From: Corynebacterium singulare
Lineage (GTDB): Bacteria; Actinomycetota; Actinomycetes; Mycobacteriales; Mycobacteriaceae
Reading direction: 5' to 3'
Assembly (NCBI RefSeq): GCF_000833575.1
Contig: NZ_CP010827.1
Location: forward strand, 1,244,980 to 1,308,979
Length of the DNA stretch: 64,000 bases
The position numbers and the translations under genes are program-made. The notes under the pieces were generated by a model. That model was not told where the DNA came from, did no database searches, and worked only from the letters and a program-made list of their open reading frames with translations. Below, piece by piece: positions 9,801 to 17,836 of this stretch (positions within the stretch are counted from its first letter, which is position 1; the number at the start of each line of letters is the position of its first letter).

Positions 9801-11778
9801 TGAAGAAGCAGCTCTCCGCAATGGCGAACCCGCACCCGAGTACGTGCCCTTCACGAACATCGCGCTAGCCGATACCTTCCAAATCCACGAGGAAGGCGAC
9901 ATCCCAGATCTCAACATCTTCCGCGAGAACAACGAGACCATCGAGCGCCAGAAGAATGCACCCATCAACGTGGTGATTGGTAACCCGCCATATTCCGCCG
10001 GCCAAAAGTCCGCCAATGACCTGAACGCCAACCAGAAATATCCGAGCCTGGATAAGCGCATTGCGGAAACTTATGCGGAGAAGTCTACGGCTCAGTTGAA
10101 GAACTCCTTGTACGACTCGTACCTGCGCGCTTTCCGATGGGCCACCGACCGCATCGGCGACCAAGGCGTAGTAGCCTTCGTGTCCAATGGCGGATGGATT
10201 GACGGTAACACTGGCGACGGTGTGCGCCTGTCGATGGCGGAGGATTTTACCGACCTCTATGTGTTTAACCTTCGCGGGAACCAACGTACCGCAGGGGAGC
10301 AATCACGAAAGGAAGGCGGCAAAGTCTTCGGCTCTGGCTCTCGCAGTACTGTAGCTATAACGGTCGGTGTTAAAGATCCAACAAAGTCAGCCTTCGAGCT
10401 GCACTACCGTGACATTGGGGACTACCTGACGGCTGGAGAGAAACTCGATATCGTAGAGTCTTCGACCGTCGAGTCAATCGAATGGCAAAGCATTACACCC
10501 AATGATGATGGCGACTGGTTGAATCAGCGCTCAAAAGAGTTCGCAACATGGCCTGCGATCGGCGACAGAAGTCGAAAAGATACAAGAATCTTCAGTCAGT
10601 TTTCTATGGGATTGAAGACAAATCGAGATGCATGGGCCTATCAATTTTCTAGGGGCCGTCTGGCTGAAAATGTGAATGTATCGATCGAAGCTTACAACGA
10701 GGCCAAAGACAAGAACTCCTTTGATAGAGAACGGATTAAGTGGTCTTCGAAGTTTGATTCGCTAAAGAAGCAAGGGGTAAGGCTCAAATATTCTAAGTCT
10801 TCGATTCGCCAAGCGCTTTACCGCCCGTACACCAAACTTAGTGTGTATTACGCACAAAATTACAACGATCGTTTGGGACAACTCCCATCGATGTTCCCAA
10901 CCCCGGAACACGGAAATATTGGATTCGTCTCGGTAGGTGCCGGTGAATCAGTGATGCCGGCTGCGCTTGCTACTGATCTGCTTCCAGATCTACATGTAAT
11001 AGCTACGTCACAATACTTCCCCCGCTTCACCTGGGCAGCCGTCTCAGCCGACGATGGTGGGCTGTTTGGTGAGGGCAGCGTCGCTAAGCAGGGCGAGGCC
11101 AGCATCTATGGCAAGGTGGGTGAGGTCGTTGACGGCTACGTGCGCGTGGACAATATTACGGATGAGATTAAGGCTCTCTACCGTGATGCACTGGGTGCTG
11201 ACATCACGGGTGATGACATCTTCCACTTTGTCTACGGCAAGCTGCATGACCCCGGCTACCGCACGAAGTACGCGGCTGACTTAAAAAAGATGCTGCCGCA
11301 TATTGAGACACCATCCTCGCGTGCGGAGTTCGACAAGTTTGCTGCTGCGGGCCAGGAGTTGATGGACCTGCACGTGGGCTACGAGGACGTGGAGCCATGG
11401 CCGCTGGATATTCAGGTCAAGGGTGATGAGTCCGACCGTGAGACATGGCGCGTGCTCAAGATGAAGTGGGCCAAGCGCAAGGACCCGGAGACGGGAAAGA
11501 ACGTCAATGACGTGACCAAGCTGATCTACAACAAGCGCGTGACCATTGCTGGCATTCCGGCCGAGGCGGATGAGTACATGCTGGGTTCGCGCTCAGCTGT
11601 CGCTTGGCTGATTGACCGTTACCAGGTCAAGAAAGATAAGGCCTCTGGCATCGTCAACGACCCGAATGATTGGGCTGACGAGGTGGGCAACCCGCGCTAC
11701 ATCGTGGACCTCATTGGGAAAGTGGTGCGCGTGGCGATGGAGACGGTACGGATTGTGGATGGGCTGGGTTCTGAATAG
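6865..11778 (+). CDS. Type ISP single-polypeptide restriction-modification enzyme (LlaGI/LlaBIII-like)
   Basis: A 1637-residue multidomain protein. The N-terminal Mrr-like nuclease has E25, D63 and Q78-x-K80 (DLVARR...IQCKFY). An SF2 translocase follows: RPHQQAAI near 183, Walker A ACGTGKT 207-213, DEAH 335-338, TATPR 371-375 and motif VI QSVGRVMRK near 596-604. After a helical coupler comes a gamma-type adenine methyltransferase (VYTPVEIVDFIL 888-899, DPFAGTS 923-929, NPPY 1040-1043) and a target recognition region from about 1150 to the end. This order and length fit the Type ISP family, which needs no separate HsdS/M/R genes. It should methylate one adenine per strand and cut unmodified phage DNA after translocation. 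The segment 10321-11020 is visibly poorer in GC than the rest. No antirestriction or regulator gene adjoins it. Confidence 0.93.
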   Translation: MSKFSEVLEQLRENQPKAKYGIAFEKLMVNYFKTDPTLKNQFDEVCRWTDWRYNGGKADTGIDLVARRVDDGTWTAIQCKFYDSKARIQKSHLDSFFEASGHSFETEEGREHFGSRLIISTTDHWSSHAEDALANQIIPTSRIGISAIAESPINWDVAFPGSEVRDKTIQINLSQRETFEPRPHQQAAIDKAIEGFKTHDRGKLIMACGTGKTFTALRLAERVAEDNGGKARILFLVPSISLLSQTLKEWTAQGRLDMRAFAVCSDSKVSKKAEDIAVYDLEVPVSTEGKDITTRFESGKRAKGLNIVFSTYQSIQAVHEAQQVGLDDFDLVICDEAHRTTGITLASEDASNFVRVHDADYIKASKRLYMTATPRLYDEAVKGKAEEHSAELASMDDEAIYGPEFYRLGFGEAVDKGLLTDYKVLVMTVDESVAAQAMAQSENNQVNLSLASAMIGAWNGLAKRSGELQGKKGGFDEDAQPMQRAVAFAKDIKTSQLIAETYPSLIGTHQELLKEKAVLNDVSLTNIDLNVAAQHVDGGMNAMERGTRLSWLESPAGEHESRMLTNARCLSEGVDVPALDSVIFFNPRNSMVDVVQSVGRVMRKSEGKDYGYIILPVAVASNVSPAEALNDNQRFKVVWQILNALRAHDDRFNAKINSIALNGTAGQEDLPIDVVHVPGDDEKSDAEKLREADETKTPEPQADNSTVTQQIALFSLEQWQEAIYTKLVDKVGTRTYWEDWADDVATIAENQITRIKALLDGADGTLRTEFDTFVEGLRNNLNDGISEDDAISMLSQHLITAPVFNALFENHDFITHNPVAQVMEKMVKALSKANLDTETESLEKFYESVRVRATEVNSASGKQQVIKELYERFFRKAFKKQSEALGIVYTPVEIVDFILRAADDVSKKHFGKGLTDEGVCILDPFAGTSTFTVRLLQSGLIKPEDLARKYANELFATEIMLLAYYVSAVNIETTYNALREEAALRNGEPAPEYVPFTNIALADTFQIHEEGDIPDLNIFRENNETIERQKNAPINVVIGNPPYSAGQKSANDLNANQKYPSLDKRIAETYAEKSTAQLKNSLYDSYLRAFRWATDRIGDQGVVAFVSNGGWIDGNTGDGVRLSMAEDFTDLYVFNLRGNQRTAGEQSRKEGGKVFGSGSRSTVAITVGVKDPTKSAFELHYRDIGDYLTAGEKLDIVESSTVESIEWQSITPNDDGDWLNQRSKEFATWPAIGDRSRKDTRIFSQFSMGLKTNRDAWAYQFSRGRLAENVNVSIEAYNEAKDKNSFDRERIKWSSKFDSLKKQGVRLKYSKSSIRQALYRPYTKLSVYYAQNYNDRLGQLPSMFPTPEHGNIGFVSVGAGESVMPAALATDLLPDLHVIATSQYFPRFTWAAVSADDGGLFGEGSVAKQGEASIYGKVGEVVDGYVRVDNITDEIKALYRDALGADITGDDIFHFVYGKLHDPGYRTKYAADLKKMLPHIETPSSRAEFDKFAAAGQELMDLHVGYEDVEPWPLDIQVKGDESDRETWRVLKMKWAKRKDPETGKNVNDVTKLIYNKRVTIAGIPAEADEYMLGSRSAVAWLIDRYQVKKDKASGIVNDPNDWADEVGNPRYIVDLIGKVVRVAMETVRIVDGLGSE

Positions 11779-11793
11779 CGATGCAATAAGCTG

Positions 11794-11812
11794 AGCCACG
11801 GTATTCGTGGCT
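11794..11812. terminator. Hairpin downstream of the Type ISP gene
   Basis: AGCCACG (11794-11800) and CGTGGCT (11806-11812) form a 7-bp stem with a 5-nt loop, 16 nt after the stop codon. There is no T-tract, so it may stabilise the 3' end rather than terminate. Weak evidence. Confidence 0.35.
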
Positions 11813-11925
11813 GTGGCGCATCCTGCCCTGAATTCCTGGATGAACTGAGTCCGCAAGCTTGGGTGGGGCGTCGCCAAGCACAGCGTGGTAGGCAGAGCTA
11901 TGGAGTTGGCGCCGAGCGTTGGGAC

Positions 11926-12180
11926 CTAAGACAAAAGGTCCAGCCCGAAGTACGCGACAACGGGAATCAACGACGCTACCGAAAGCACGATTGCGATGAT
12001 GGCTTTTCGTTTGCTTTTAGGCGCGTCAGTGTTGAGCGACGCGATGGCGATGAAGGCAAAGAGTGGTGCGAGAAAAGGCGCTGCAAAACTCATCCCGATA
12101 AGGATGAATATGCCGAGGAAGCCGAAGAAGTAGGACGCGGCATCATCGCCGCCCGATGCAACGCTGTCTGCAAAGATCAA
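11926..12180 (-). CDS. Small membrane protein, start or frame uncertain
   Basis: From TTG 12180 the frame gives 84 residues with two hydrophobic segments (FFGFLGIFILIGMSF and AIIAIVLSVASLIPVV). The same frame stays open upstream to 12429 and reads as convincing coding sequence: a Pro/Asp/Gln-rich tail, then RRDFKRFLNENLALRG and a further hydrophobic stretch ILLGGWALGLLSL. It has no ATG or GTG. ATG 12368 with AAGAAGGA at good spacing lies in another frame. The intact gene probably started near 12368 and has suffered a one-base frame change, or the assembly has an error there. Function unknown; it resembles small DUF4190-like membrane proteins. Confidence 0.55.
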   Translation of the reverse strand: MIFADSVASGGDDAASYFFGFLGIFILIGMSFAAPFLAPLFAFIAIASLNTDAPKSKRKAIIAIVLSVASLIPVVAYFGLDLLS

Positions 12181-12552
12181 GGAGAGTAACCCCAGCGCCC
12201 ACCCACCCAGAAGAATTGCGGAGCCCCTCAGTGCGAGGTTCTCGTTAAGGAATCTTTTGAAGTCGCGGCGCGGGGGAAGTTCCGTTTCCTGGGACTCTTG
12301 AGGTGCGTCGGGGTCGGCGGGCTGCTGTGGGTCGTTGGGAAGGTGTGGGTCGATGGAGGGTGGTCCATGGCGCTGTCCTTCTTTGGCGTCGTTATCGCCT
12401 GCTGGGGTGGTGGCGATGTGAAGGGAAGTCTAACAGCGGTTGCTGTTGCTGGGGGCGGTGGACGGGAGTCGTGTTAAATGTGTGGCATAAGAGTTGAATG
12501 TTTCGCGTGTTGCTTCAGTGATGTATGTGATTGATTCGGTAGTGTGGCGCGC

Positions 12553-13707
12553 ATGAGCCATGCACGTCGCCTTGTTACCGCCGCCGTTACCGCAGTAGCG
12601 GCCGTGGCATTGTCCGTATCCACTGCCGTCGCTATTCCGTCCTATGCGCCATCCGGTGTGGACGTTTCAGGAAACAATCACATGTCCCTGCGTGGAATCG
12701 ACTGGGATGCCGTGAAGTCTGATGGACAGTCCTATGCCTTCGTCAAAGCTACCGAGGGCGTCGGATTCGTCAACAATCACTTTGTGCGCGATGCCAATGC
12801 TGCATCGGCCGCTGGGTTAAAGGTCGGCGCCTACCACTACGCGCGCCCAGCAGGGGATGCCAAGCAGCAGGCAGCCAGCTTCGCGTCCCAAATCGCGCTG
12901 GTGCCAACCCAGACTCTGCCGCCGGTGCTCGACATTGAGGTCGATGAGGGCCTGAGCGCCGCGCAGCTTGAGCAGTGGATTGACACCTTCATGACTGAGG
13001 TCAAGTCCCTGACAGGCCGCACCCCGATGCTGTATACCTACAAGTACTTCTGGATGGGGCAGATGGGGAATACCACGCGCTTCTCCGAGTACCCGCTGTG
13101 GCTGGCTGCCTACCAGGACACCGCACCGGACCCGGTCGGTGGCTGGGACAAACTGGCATTCTGGCAGCGCTCGGGTTCTGGCCGAGTGGCCGGCATTGAA
13201 ACCGACGTCGACATGAACTTGTTCAACGGCACCGAGGCCCAGCTGCAGTCCTTCTCCGGTGGTAACTACATCGACTTCGGTGGCATCGTCGACGACTTGG
13301 TGGTGCCGGGCATCGACCTAGGCGATGACGCCGGCGTGCTCATCGCGGGCATTCTTGCCGTGGCCGCCGGCGCGATGGCGATCCCGGCCGTGGCTCAGGC
13401 TGCGCAGGACGCGGGCATCTCCATCGACCCGACCGAACTCATCGAGCAGGCGGAGAAGCTGCTGAAGACCGGCGCTATTAGCACCGGCGATCTGGACAAG
13501 CTGGCCAACCACGACGCCACCACCGGCGACTTGGCCCTGTTCCTCGATAACGCGGAGCACGTGCAGGACTTCGACTCGAATAACATTGACCAGCAGGACG
13601 TAGATACCGCCGCCGACGTGGCGCGCACCGCCGGTCACGGCGCGGGCGTCGAGGTGCCGGCGTTCGACTCCAAGCAGGTGGCGGACCTGCTTAACAACCT
13701 GCTTTAA
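12553..13707 (+). CDS. Secreted GH25 family lysozyme
   Basis: A signal peptide (RRLV then a hydrophobic run to STAVA) is followed by a GH25 domain. GVDVSGNN carries the N-terminal Asp, then come AFVKATEG, GAYHYARP, VLDIEVDE with the catalytic acidic pair, and VDMNLFNG at the end of the barrel. The enzyme cleaves muramyl bonds of peptidoglycan. The roughly 150-residue C-terminal extension, with a hydrophobic stretch GVLIAGILAVAAGAMAI, is not recognised. ATG 12553 is preceded by TAGTGT (12540-12545) and exactly 7 nt, suggesting a leaderless mRNA. The stop overlaps that of the convergent gene on the minus strand. Confidence 0.9.
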   Translation: MSHARRLVTAAVTAVAAVALSVSTAVAIPSYAPSGVDVSGNNHMSLRGIDWDAVKSDGQSYAFVKATEGVGFVNNHFVRDANAASAAGLKVGAYHYARPAGDAKQQAASFASQIALVPTQTLPPVLDIEVDEGLSAAQLEQWIDTFMTEVKSLTGRTPMLYTYKYFWMGQMGNTTRFSEYPLWLAAYQDTAPDPVGGWDKLAFWQRSGSGRVAGIETDVDMNLFNGTEAQLQSFSGGNYIDFGGIVDDLVVPGIDLGDDAGVLIAGILAVAAGAMAIPAVAQAAQDAGISIDPTELIEQAEKLLKTGAISTGDLDKLANHDATTGDLALFLDNAEHVQDFDSNNIDQQDVDTAADVARTAGHGAGVEVPAFDSKQVADLLNNLL

Positions 13708-13712
13708 AGAGC
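13695..13712. terminator. Convergent hairpin across two overlapping stops
   Basis: CCTGCT-TTAAAG-AGCAGG is a perfect 6-bp inverted repeat spanning the overlapping stop codons of the lysozyme gene (plus) and the spermidine-synthase-like gene (minus). It may help end both transcripts. There is no T-tract. Confidence 0.35.
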
Positions 13713-14537
13713 AGGCGTATCGCGACGCGGACTCGCGCCGCTGAAGAAGTGGCGCGTCCACGCCTCGTCGCGGTAGTGGGCGGGCACGGCCCCGCGCAAT
13801 AGGGGTTTGGATATCGTGGCGGCTGCGGGGGAGCCGTCTGTGGGAAGCTCGGTATCTGAACCAATGAGGATGATGTTGCCGTAGCGCCGGCCCTTAAGCA
13901 TGGGAGGATCGGCGATAACTGCGACGTGCTCAAAGACTTCTGCCATTCCGGCGAGCTCCGCCTTTGCGCCCTGCAGGTCGGGGTAGTCGCCGCAGTTAGC
14001 CACGTAAAGACCCCCGGAACTTAGGGTGGCGTGGGCGTGTTGGAAGAACTCTTTTGTGGTGAGGGATTCTGGCGTGACGGCGCCTGCGAAGACGTCGCGA
14101 ATGATGACGTCGAAGCGGTGGGTTGGGAAGCCCTCAGTTACTGCTCGTGCCTCGCCGGCCCGGATTTTCACGCGGGGTGCCGAGGGGATATCGGCCAGCT
14201 CACGGATGAGCTCCGCCAGCTTTGCGTCGAGTTCGACGACGGTGTTGTGGGAATCTGGCCAAAGATCCGCGAAGTAGCGGGGAAGAGAACAGCCTCCGCC
14301 GCCCAAGTGCAGAAGGCGTTTGCCGGGCGCAAGGTGCTCTACCGCAGCAGCGATCCAGCGCATGTATTCAAACTCCAAGGCCCGCGGCTCATCGGGAACG
14401 AGGTGGGAGGAGGGCACGCCGTTGATGTTGAGGATGTAGGCGCCGTCGCGGAATGGATCTGGTTTGACCACAAGTTCTCCGGTGGAGATTTCATAGGTGC
14501 CGGCGATGGATTCTTCGGTGTTGCGTTTCCTACCCAT
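13704..14537 (-). CDS. Spermidine synthase-like protein
   Basis: A 277-residue protein with a Rossmann methyltransferase-like fold. LLHLGGGGCSLPRY is the nucleotide-binding loop, VVELDAKL the acidic strand, IRAGEARAV follows, and DVIIRDVFAGAVTPE is the region holding the polyamine synthase catalytic Asp. Actinobacterial members often lack real polyamine synthase activity, so the role is uncertain. It is probably monocistronic, with its 3' end overlapping the lysozyme gene by a few bases in convergent orientation. Confidence 0.8.
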   Translation of the reverse strand: MGRKRNTEESIAGTYEISTGELVVKPDPFRDGAYILNINGVPSSHLVPDEPRALEFEYMRWIAAAVEHLAPGKRLLHLGGGGCSLPRYFADLWPDSHNTVVELDAKLAELIRELADIPSAPRVKIRAGEARAVTEGFPTHRFDVIIRDVFAGAVTPESLTTKEFFQHAHATLSSGGLYVANCGDYPDLQGAKAELAGMAEVFEHVAVIADPPMLKGRRYGNIILIGSDTELPTDGSPAAATISKPLLRGAVPAHYRDEAWTRHFFSGASPRRDTPAL

Positions 14538-14631
14538 AGTGTTCCCAAGCTTAGGGAATAGCTCGGTTTGGTGGGGTGTTGGGGTAGGAGACTAGCCTTG
14601 GTGGACGACACAGCAACGAGAAGGGGAGAGC

Positions 14632-15717
14632 ATGCGAGTATTGGTAGCCATGTCCGGAGGCGTCGATTCCTCCGTGGCGGCCGCCCGAGCGGTAGAAGCA
14701 GGCCACGACGTCATTGGCGTGCACTTAGCCCTGCACAAGGACGCCCAGCAGACCCGGGAGAAGGCGCGTGGCTGCTGCTCCCTGGAGGATTCTGCCGACG
14801 CCCGCCGTATCTGCGATAAGCTTGGCATTCCTTTCTACGTGTGGGACTTCTCTGAGGAGTTCAAGGAAGCCGTCATCGGGGACTTCGTGGACTCCTACGC
14901 CCGCGGTGAGACCCCGAATCCCTGCCTGCGCTGCAATGAGAAGATCAAGTTCGCAGCACTCCTGCGCAAGGGCATGGCGCTGGGCTTCGATGCGGTGGCA
15001 ACGGGCCACTACGCCACTATCGACGCCGACGGTTACATGCGCCGCTCCCTGGATGAGAACAAGGACCAGTCTTATGTGCTGGGTGTTATCACCAAGGAGG
15101 AGCTGGACCACTGCTTCTTCCCCATTGGCGATACTCCGAAGCCGCAGATCCGCGAGGAAGCGAAGCGCCACGGATTTTCTACTGCGTCCAAGCCTGATTC
15201 TTATGACATTTGTTTCATTCCGGACGGCAATACCCAGGCCTTCCTGGGTCGCTCCATTGGGCTGCGCCCGGGAATGATCGTGGATACGCAAGGCAATGAG
15301 CTCAAGGAGCACGATGGCGCGTGGAACTACACCATCGGCCAGCGCAAGGGCTTGGACATTAAGACGCCTACTGCCGACGGCTCTCCGCGCTACGTCACCG
15401 ACATCGACGCAGCCACCGGCACCGTCACCGTGGGATCGCGCGCTGATTTGGCTGTGACCAGCATCGAGGCCGACCGTCTGAAGTACCTGCACCCGGCGAT
15501 GGAAGGTGACTTCGACTGCGAGGTGCAGGTCCGTGCCCACGGCTCAGTCGTTCCCTGCCGCGCCCATGTGGACCGCGAGGCCGACCGCATGACGCTGGAG
15601 CTTTCTGAGCCACTCTCCGGCGTAGCCCGCGGCCAGGCCGCGGTGTTGTACCTGCCGAGCCCGGATGAGCTGGGCGATATTGTCTTGGGCTCCGGCACCA
15701 TTTGCGGGACTGAGTAG
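14632..15717 (+). CDS. mnmA: tRNA-specific 2-thiouridylase
   Basis: A 361-residue enzyme that thiolates U34 of Lys/Glu/Gln tRNAs. The PP-loop SGGVDSS is at the N-terminus. The first catalytic cysteine is in [12 protein letters not shown] and the second in [17 protein letters not shown] marks the central domain, followed by the C-terminal beta barrel. The Shine-Dalgarno AAGGGGAGAG lies before ATG 14632. The stop is directly followed by the ATG of the MetE-like gene. The trmU-MetE-like-ligA order is conserved in corynebacteria and mycobacteria. Confidence 0.96.
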   Translation: MRVLVAMSGGVDSSVAAARAVEAGHDVIGVHLALHKDAQQTREKARGCCSLEDSADARRICDKLGIPFYVWDFSEEFKEAVIGDFVDSYARGETPNPCLRCNEKIKFAALLRKGMALGFDAVATGHYATIDADGYMRRSLDENKDQSYVLGVITKEELDHCFFPIGDTPKPQIREEAKRHGFSTASKPDSYDICFIPDGNTQAFLGRSIGLRPGMIVDTQGNELKEHDGAWNYTIGQRKGLDIKTPTADGSPRYVTDIDAATGTVTVGSRADLAVTSIEADRLKYLHPAMEGDFDCEVQVRAHGSVVPCRAHVDREADRMTLELSEPLSGVARGQAAVLYLPSPDELGDIVLGSGTICGTE

Positions 15718-16626
15718 ATGACTGGGTTTGCTCTTGGCCCTATGCCCGGTATCTCCATTGCGGAGGCCGCGGACATCATCCTGGGGGAGACGGAGCTTCC
15801 CGCCATCCCGCAGCTGCCCGAGCGCGGCTTGGGCTCTGATTCGGTGGGTCGCACTGCGAGCATGCTGGAGGACATCACCATCGACCGCGGCCCGCGCGCG
15901 TGGCGCATGACGGCGCGCCCGCAACTGCTGACCCGCCGCGCCTGGGACCGCCTGGAGCGCGATCTCGACGAGGTCCAGGAGGTCTGGGGCGAGACCGTGC
16001 CGCGCGTCAAAGTGCAGGCGCTTGGCCCGTGGACACTCGCGGCGAGCATTGAGCTTTCCGACGGCCACCGCGTCCTCACCGATCGTGGTGCCTTTAACGA
16101 GCTTGCCGACGCCCTCCGCCACGGCCTCCACGCCCACGCCGACGACGTGGCGCGCCGTTTCCACGGGGAGGTCGTCGTACAACTCGACGAGCCCCTGCTC
16201 GCTGACATCGTGGCCGGGCGCATTCCGGGCACCACCGACTTCGACACCATTCCCGCCGTCCCGGACGAGGTCGCGCTCGACCTCCTGCAGTCCTTTGACG
16301 TGGACTACCTCTATGCCCCGCCGCTGTGGTCGTTAGCGCCGGCCGCTCCCACGTTCCTCACGGATTTTCGCGGCCTGGACACCCCGCGCCACCTCGACGG
16401 CTTGGGTGAGCACCTCAACGCAGGCCACCGCATTGGTCTGGGCATCGAGGGTTCCGATGCCCGCGCGGAGGCCATCGCGCTGGCCCGCCACCTCGACCGC
16501 ATTGGCATGCCGCGCGAGCTGCTCGTCGATAAATTCGACGTGTACCCAGTCGAGGCTTCCGCTAGCACTTTGCGCTCGGTATCTGAGACCGCCGATATCC
16601 TGGCTCGCGACGCCGGTGACCTTTAG
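15718..16626 (+). CDS. MetE-like protein without zinc ligands
   Basis: A 302-residue protein resembling the C-terminal barrel of cobalamin-independent methionine synthase (VQALGPWTLAAS, VVQLDEPLL, ELLVDKFDVYPVEA). It contains no cysteine at all, so the zinc-thiolate site of real MetE cannot form. It occurs next to trmU and ligA across Corynebacterium and Mycobacterium (the Rv3015c position). The function is unknown; methionine synthesis is unlikely. Zero spacing from mnmA indicates one operon. Confidence 0.8.
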   Translation: MTGFALGPMPGISIAEAADIILGETELPAIPQLPERGLGSDSVGRTASMLEDITIDRGPRAWRMTARPQLLTRRAWDRLERDLDEVQEVWGETVPRVKVQALGPWTLAASIELSDGHRVLTDRGAFNELADALRHGLHAHADDVARRFHGEVVVQLDEPLLADIVAGRIPGTTDFDTIPAVPDEVALDLLQSFDVDYLYAPPLWSLAPAAPTFLTDFRGLDTPRHLDGLGEHLNAGHRIGLGIEGSDARAEAIALARHLDRIGMPRELLVDKFDVYPVEASASTLRSVSETADILARDAGDL

Positions 16627-16634
16627 TCCAGCTT

Positions 16635-17765
16635 CTAGTCGACTCGTCCCAGGCTGTCGGTAGAGGTGAAGTAGGCCTCCATATACGGGATGACGAACTG
16701 AAGCTGGCCGTGGGCGGTGGGTTCGATGAGGTCGGCGTCGATAAGCCTCTGGCGCGTAGCCGATAGAGAGCGCACCGTCCGATCCTGGTGCGCGGCGATG
16801 TTCTTGATTTCCGCCGTGCCATCCTCCATGACCGCGCTCATCGCTTCGAGGAAGAGCCGCTGCGCGGGCGGGAGCGCCAGGGTGGCCGGCTGATGGACCT
16901 GGGCGCCTAGAACCGAGATAGCCTCGGCTGATACTGCCGTGACGTCGCGTTCCTCGATGCTGCTTCCACCTCCACGCTGCGCGCTGCCCCAGGCCAATGA
17001 ACCGACGAGCTGCACCAGGTAGGGGTAGCCGCGGGAAAGGCGCACGGCGGCGGCCACTGCATCATCAGTGAATTCGAGCCCCGAGTGCGCGGCAGTCTCC
17101 GTGAAGGCCGCGGTGGCATTAGCAGGAGAGAGCGGACCCAGAACAAACTTCTGGGCGCGGCGTAGAAAGGTCACGCCAGGCAAGTCCAGCAGACGGTTAA
17201 CGCCCTGCGGCAGACCAGCGGCCACGATGGCAACGTCGAGCTCATCGCGCACGAGGTCCTGGTAGGTCACGGCCAGGGAGGTGAGGTCATCTGCGTCCGC
17301 GTCCTGGACCTCGTCGATGGTGAGCAGTACGCCTGTGCCTTTGAGTAGTGCTAAAAGCTCGCGCAGGCGAGTGTTGAGCGTGGGTTTATAGGCCTCTTCG
17401 GTGTTGTGCTGAATGCCGATGGTTGCCAGACCGCCAACACCGACGCGGTTGACCTTGTGCTTGTCTGCCGGGGCGAGCTTGTCCATGATGCGCGGGATGG
17501 TGGTATCCACGAGTTCTTCCACCATGGAGCTGCGTCCGGAGGCGCGCAACGTAATCCATCCGCGGCTCGAGGCGATATCTTCGAGTTCGTTCAGGAGCAC
17601 CGTCTTGCCAATACCGCGGGCGCCGCTGATGATAAGCGAGCGGCCGGGTGTTCCCGGCTGCGAGTCAAGGGCAGCCCGAAAGGTATCGAGCACTGCCGTG
17701 CGGCCAACCCAAAACAGTGGGGGCACGCCGAACGTGGGGCGGAAAGGATTCTCGTGCGGGGACAT
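16635..17765 (-). CDS. AAA ATPase, Orc/STAND-like
   Basis: A 376-residue P-loop ATPase. Walker A SGARGIGKT is near residue 47, Walker B LLTIDEVQDAD near 147, and a winged-helix-like C-terminal part follows (IAAHQDRTVRSLSATRQRL). FWVGR near the N-terminus is typical of ATPases related to Orc1/Cdc6 and STAND proteins. The partner or target is unknown. ATG 17765 is preceded by TAGGAT and 6 nt, suggesting a leaderless transcript. A pair of 19-bp direct repeats lies directly upstream. Its 3' end faces the MetE-like gene. Confidence 0.82.
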   Translation of the reverse strand: MSPHENPFRPTFGVPPLFWVGRTAVLDTFRAALDSQPGTPGRSLIISGARGIGKTVLLNELEDIASSRGWITLRASGRSSMVEELVDTTIPRIMDKLAPADKHKVNRVGVGGLATIGIQHNTEEAYKPTLNTRLRELLALLKGTGVLLTIDEVQDADADDLTSLAVTYQDLVRDELDVAIVAAGLPQGVNRLLDLPGVTFLRRAQKFVLGPLSPANATAAFTETAAHSGLEFTDDAVAAAVRLSRGYPYLVQLVGSLAWGSAQRGGGSSIEERDVTAVSAEAISVLGAQVHQPATLALPPAQRLFLEAMSAVMEDGTAEIKNIAAHQDRTVRSLSATRQRLIDADLIEPTAHGQLQFVIPYMEAYFTSTDSLGRVD

Positions 17766-17785
17766 AATTGCATCCTAGCGCATTG

Positions 17786-17831
17786 GGAGATTTGGGAGAC
17801 TTTTTAAAAGACGGAGATTTTGGAGACTTTT
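17786..17831. repeat. Two 19-bp direct repeats upstream of the AAA ATPase
   Basis: GGAGATTTGGGAGACTTTT (17786-17804) and GGAGATTTTGGAGACTTTT (17813-17831) differ at one base and repeat with a 27-bp period. Each contains two GGAGA half-units. They cover the likely -35 region and upstream of the ATPase promoter, so they may be regulator-binding iterons. Confidence 0.75.
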
Positions 17832-17836
17832 GGCGT

